Assembly: GCA_029865665.1 (NCBI GenBank)
Contig: JARXAV010000215.1
Location: 1 to 8,336 of the forward strand
Length of the DNA: 8,336 bases
Source of the DNA: Flectobacillus sp.
Lineage (GTDB): Bacteria > Bacteroidota > Bacteroidia > Cytophagales > Spirosomataceae
Reading direction: 5' to 3'
Both the position numbers and the translations under genes were made by a program. The notes under the pieces are model-generated. The model made no database searches and had not been told where the DNA came from. It was given only the letters and a program-made list of their open reading frames with translations. This document shows positions 6,734 through 8,336 of the stretch, in pieces (positions within the stretch are counted from its first letter, which is position 1; the number at the start of each line of letters is the position of its first letter).

Positions 6734-7596
6734 CAACAAACAGATTCTAAATATTTTTTCACCAATTCTATATTAACAGGTAGCTGTTGAATGGCAGCTT
6801 TTAATTTGGGGTTTAAATTACGTTTTGCGATAATTAGATCAATTTCTGTAGATTTTTGCTCTATTTCTTCATCGGTTTTTACTTCTATTCTTACATCAGT
6901 TTTTGCTAAACTATCATATAGAAAAAGAAGTCCTATTTCAATTTTAAAAAGTGGATGTTCGGTAGCTATTTCCTTAAAAACCTTTTCGCATTCTCGACTA
7001 TTTGCAAAAGCAATTGTAAAGCCAAGGCTACTTTCCTTAATTGCATTTCTAGTTTTTCCTAGCTCAAAATGTAGCCCAGCACAACGAGCAATAAAATCAA
7101 TATGGTTTTCAGTTAGTTTATGTGTTCCCTTTAATAAACTATAAATCATTCTACTTTCTTTAATAAGAATCTCAGATTTTGCTTCATGTTGAAAATATGT
7201 CGGTTCTAATTTAGAATCATACATTTTAAATGTACGTGCAAATTTCCCTATATCATGGAGAACTCCACTAATACCCAAAAGTTCTCTTTTAGTTATACCA
7301 TCAACTTTTTCGTATAGTTTCGCATTAATCTTTAATTCTAAATTCCATTTCTTAAAATAATGGTGTGCTTCATCCTTATAAGCTCGAATGAAAGCTTGTG
7401 TATGTGATATAATTCCGAATTGATGCCAATGTTCAGCATGTTCTTTTGGATCATCTGGATTTTTTGAAAAATTACTATTCTCGGGAATTTTTTCCATCAC
7501 ATCTCTTGCTATTGTTGGGAGCAATCGAAGTAATTCATTGATTATGTAAAAAGTATTATCATACTTTTCTATGTTGTTTTTTAATCTATATTTCAT
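6733..7596 (-). CDS. HD-domain protein with two-metal ligand set (phosphohydrolase or HD-type oxygenase)
   Basis: A 287-residue, mostly helical soluble protein with HD-superfamily signatures in order: H65 ('GIISHTQAF'), H114-D115 ('GVLHDIGKF'), H137 ('YFQHEAKSE'), H176 ('AGLHFELGK') and D228 ('LYDSLAKTD'). Classic mononuclear HD phosphohydrolases need only H..HD..D. The two further histidines match the six-ligand pattern H..HD..H..H..D of dinuclear HD proteins, which include hydrolases and the diiron oxygenases PhnZ, TmpB and myo-inositol oxygenase. The gene sits directly after a 2-oxoglutarate dioxygenase (2-nt gap), as in known dioxygenase/HD-oxygenase pairs, but the overall sequence is not one I recognise as PhnZ, and hydrolysis remains possible. 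It is clearly more AT-rich than the dioxygenase gene, and both ends fall in copies of a 19-bp repeat. Confidence 0.75.
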   Translation of the reverse strand: MKYRLKNNIEKYDNTFYIINELLRLLPTIARDVMEKIPENSNFSKNPDDPKEHAEHWHQFGIISHTQAFIRAYKDEAHHYFKKWNLELKINAKLYEKVDGITKRELLGISGVLHDIGKFARTFKMYDSKLEPTYFQHEAKSEILIKESRMIYSLLKGTHKLTENHIDFIARCAGLHFELGKTRNAIKESSLGFTIAFANSRECEKVFKEIATEHPLFKIEIGLLFLYDSLAKTDVRIEVKTDEEIEQKSTEIDLIIAKRNLNPKLKAAIQQLPVNIELVKKYLESVC

Positions 7597-7611
7597 TTCT
7601 AAAATGGTTTT
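7593..7611. repeat. 19-bp direct repeat at start junction, copy B
   Basis: Identical to 6715-6733. In minus-strand sense it covers the last codons (KPF) and TAG stop of the dioxygenase gene and the ATG of the HD gene. The copies start 878 bp apart and bracket the whole HD gene. Confidence 0.95.
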
Positions 7612-8336
7612 TCTCCTGCAATAGAAACTCTTTTCAAAACTCTTCTGATGCTTTGTTCAAAGGCAGGTCGATAATGCAATGTTGCACGATTGTCCCAAAT
7701 CACTAAATCACCTTTTTCCCAATGATGCTCATAAACAGCTTTAGCATTGTCTATGTATTCATTCAATTGTTGCCATAATTGTACGCCCTCCTGATATGGA
7801 GTGTCTTTAAACTCCATTTCATAAGCACGATGCATATAAAGTATTTTCTCACCTGTCTCGGGGTGAGTACGCACTAAAGGGTGACTAATTTGCTCTCCTG
7901 GTGGTACATCTTCATCTCTATTGACATACTTGGCAAAGACCTCACCAAATGGTCTATAAAACGGGTTGAATGTTGTTATTTCTTTTGAGGCAATTTGATT
8001 TTTCAAGTTTTCTGAAAGTTCCTTATACACAACTGTTGTGTCTGTCCAAATGGTAGGTGCACTCTTTAGATCTACGTCTATTGCATATAACATCGACAAA
8101 CTAGATGGCTCTGCTACCCATTGGTGGTCTGAATGCGGTAATACTTCTTGATGTCCTAAAAAAACTTTTTCAAATTCTGGTGCATTGTTTCCAACCACAA
8201 CTACTTCAGATGTTTTGCCATTTTCAGTACCTAATACTTGTGCTTTATTCGCATCAAACACAGGCCCAAACATTTTGGCAAAAGTTAACAATTGCTCATC
8301 AGTAAGACTTTGTTTTTTTATGACAACAACTTTGTA
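7599..8336 (-). CDS. TauD/TfdA-family Fe(II)/2-oxoglutarate dioxygenase, 5' end outside the window
   Basis: The frame is open to the window edge, giving 245 visible residues. It begins in a typical family stretch ('VVVIKKQSLTDEQLLTFAKMFGP'), so about 30-40 residues are missing. A TTG codon at 8291 is internal, not the start. Iron ligands are H68 and D70 in 'LPHSDHQW' and H221 in 'WDNRATLHYRP'. R232 in 'RRVLKR', 11 residues after the distal His as in TauD, would bind the 2-oxoglutarate carboxylate. The enzyme should hydroxylate or oxidatively cleave a small substrate, consuming O2 and 2-oxoglutarate. Taurine is not implied: the family also covers phenoxyalkanoates, betaines, aminoalkylphosphonates and natural-product intermediates. 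The TAG stop is 2 nt before the HD-gene ATG. A sampled line near 40% G+C resembles the porV side more than the neighbouring AT-rich genes. Confidence 0.9.
   Translation of the reverse strand, partial: YKVVVIKKQSLTDEQLLTFAKMFGPVFDANKAQVLGTENGKTSEVVVVGNNAPEFEKVFLGHQEVLPHSDHQWVAEPSSLSMLYAIDVDLKSAPTIWTDTTVVYKELSENLKNQIASKEITTFNPFYRPFGEVFAKYVNRDEDVPPGEQISHPLVRTHPETGEKILYMHRAYEMEFKDTPYQEGVQLWQQLNEYIDNAKAVYEHHWEKGDLVIWDNRATLHYRPAFEQSIRRVLKRVSIAGEKPF

Noticed and set aside
6719..6739. Seven-codon upstream extension of the oxidoreductase from a TTG
   Set aside because: The ATG at 6718 puts the first Rossmann strand at the N-terminus. The extension is encoded by the repeated junction sequence, which occurs in the same position before the HD gene where it is leader.
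6733..7596. Naming the HD gene phnZ or tmpB
   Set aside because: Only the metal ligands and the neighbour fit. The substrate-binding residues of those enzymes could not be matched by eye, and hydrolases share the same ligand set.
8289..8291. TTG as start of the dioxygenase gene
   Set aside because: The frame stays open for 15 more codons to the window edge, and those codons read as typical TauD N-terminal sequence, so the gene starts outside the window.

Overview
The window looks like a chromosomal segment from a Bacteroidota bacterium (Flavobacteriia/Cytophagia-like). The reasons are a C-terminal piece of PorV, an outer-membrane component of the type IX secretion system found only in that phylum; a lipoprotein metallopeptidase of the HEIGH/M57 type common there; low G+C; and starts without Shine-Dalgarno sequences. 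No RNA genes, CRISPR arrays or insertion sequences were seen.

Layout. (1) Bases 2-1585, plus strand: the 3' part of porV, a strong 15-bp hairpin, then a secreted lipoprotein zinc protease. (2) Bases 1617-4901, minus strand, converging on the protease gene: four tightly coupled genes, in transcription order a GT-B glycosyltransferase, a NodB-type deacetylase, a radical SAM/SPASM enzyme and a class I SAM methyltransferase. Successive genes overlap by 8, 8 and 26 bp. (3) Bases 4902-5266: a 365-bp gap with no convincing gene, only short open frames and a 12-bp direct repeat. (4) Bases 5267-8336, minus strand: in transcription order a TauD/TfdA-type Fe(II)/2-oxoglutarate dioxygenase (5' end outside the window), an HD-domain protein with a full two-metal ligand set, and an unusually long Gfo/Idh/MocA oxidoreductase.

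How the genes may work together (inference). None of the minus-strand proteins has a visible signal peptide or membrane segment, so the set looks like a cytoplasmic pathway. It would join a sugar, N-deacetylate it, modify it by radical chemistry and methylate it, next to a redox module that hydroxylates, oxidises or cleaves a small polar substrate. That fits an unusual surface-glycan sugar or an aminoglycoside-like or phosphonate-like metabolite better than a simple polysaccharide. No product can be named.

The most distinctive sequence signal is a 19-bp perfect direct repeat covering the start-codon junctions on both sides of the HD gene. Recombination between the copies would remove the HD gene exactly and leave the dioxygenase stop and the oxidoreductase start intact, at the same 2-nt spacing. 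Base composition by eye also changes here: the dioxygenase is near 40% G+C, while sampled lines of the HD, oxidoreductase and downstream genes fall to about 23-32%.
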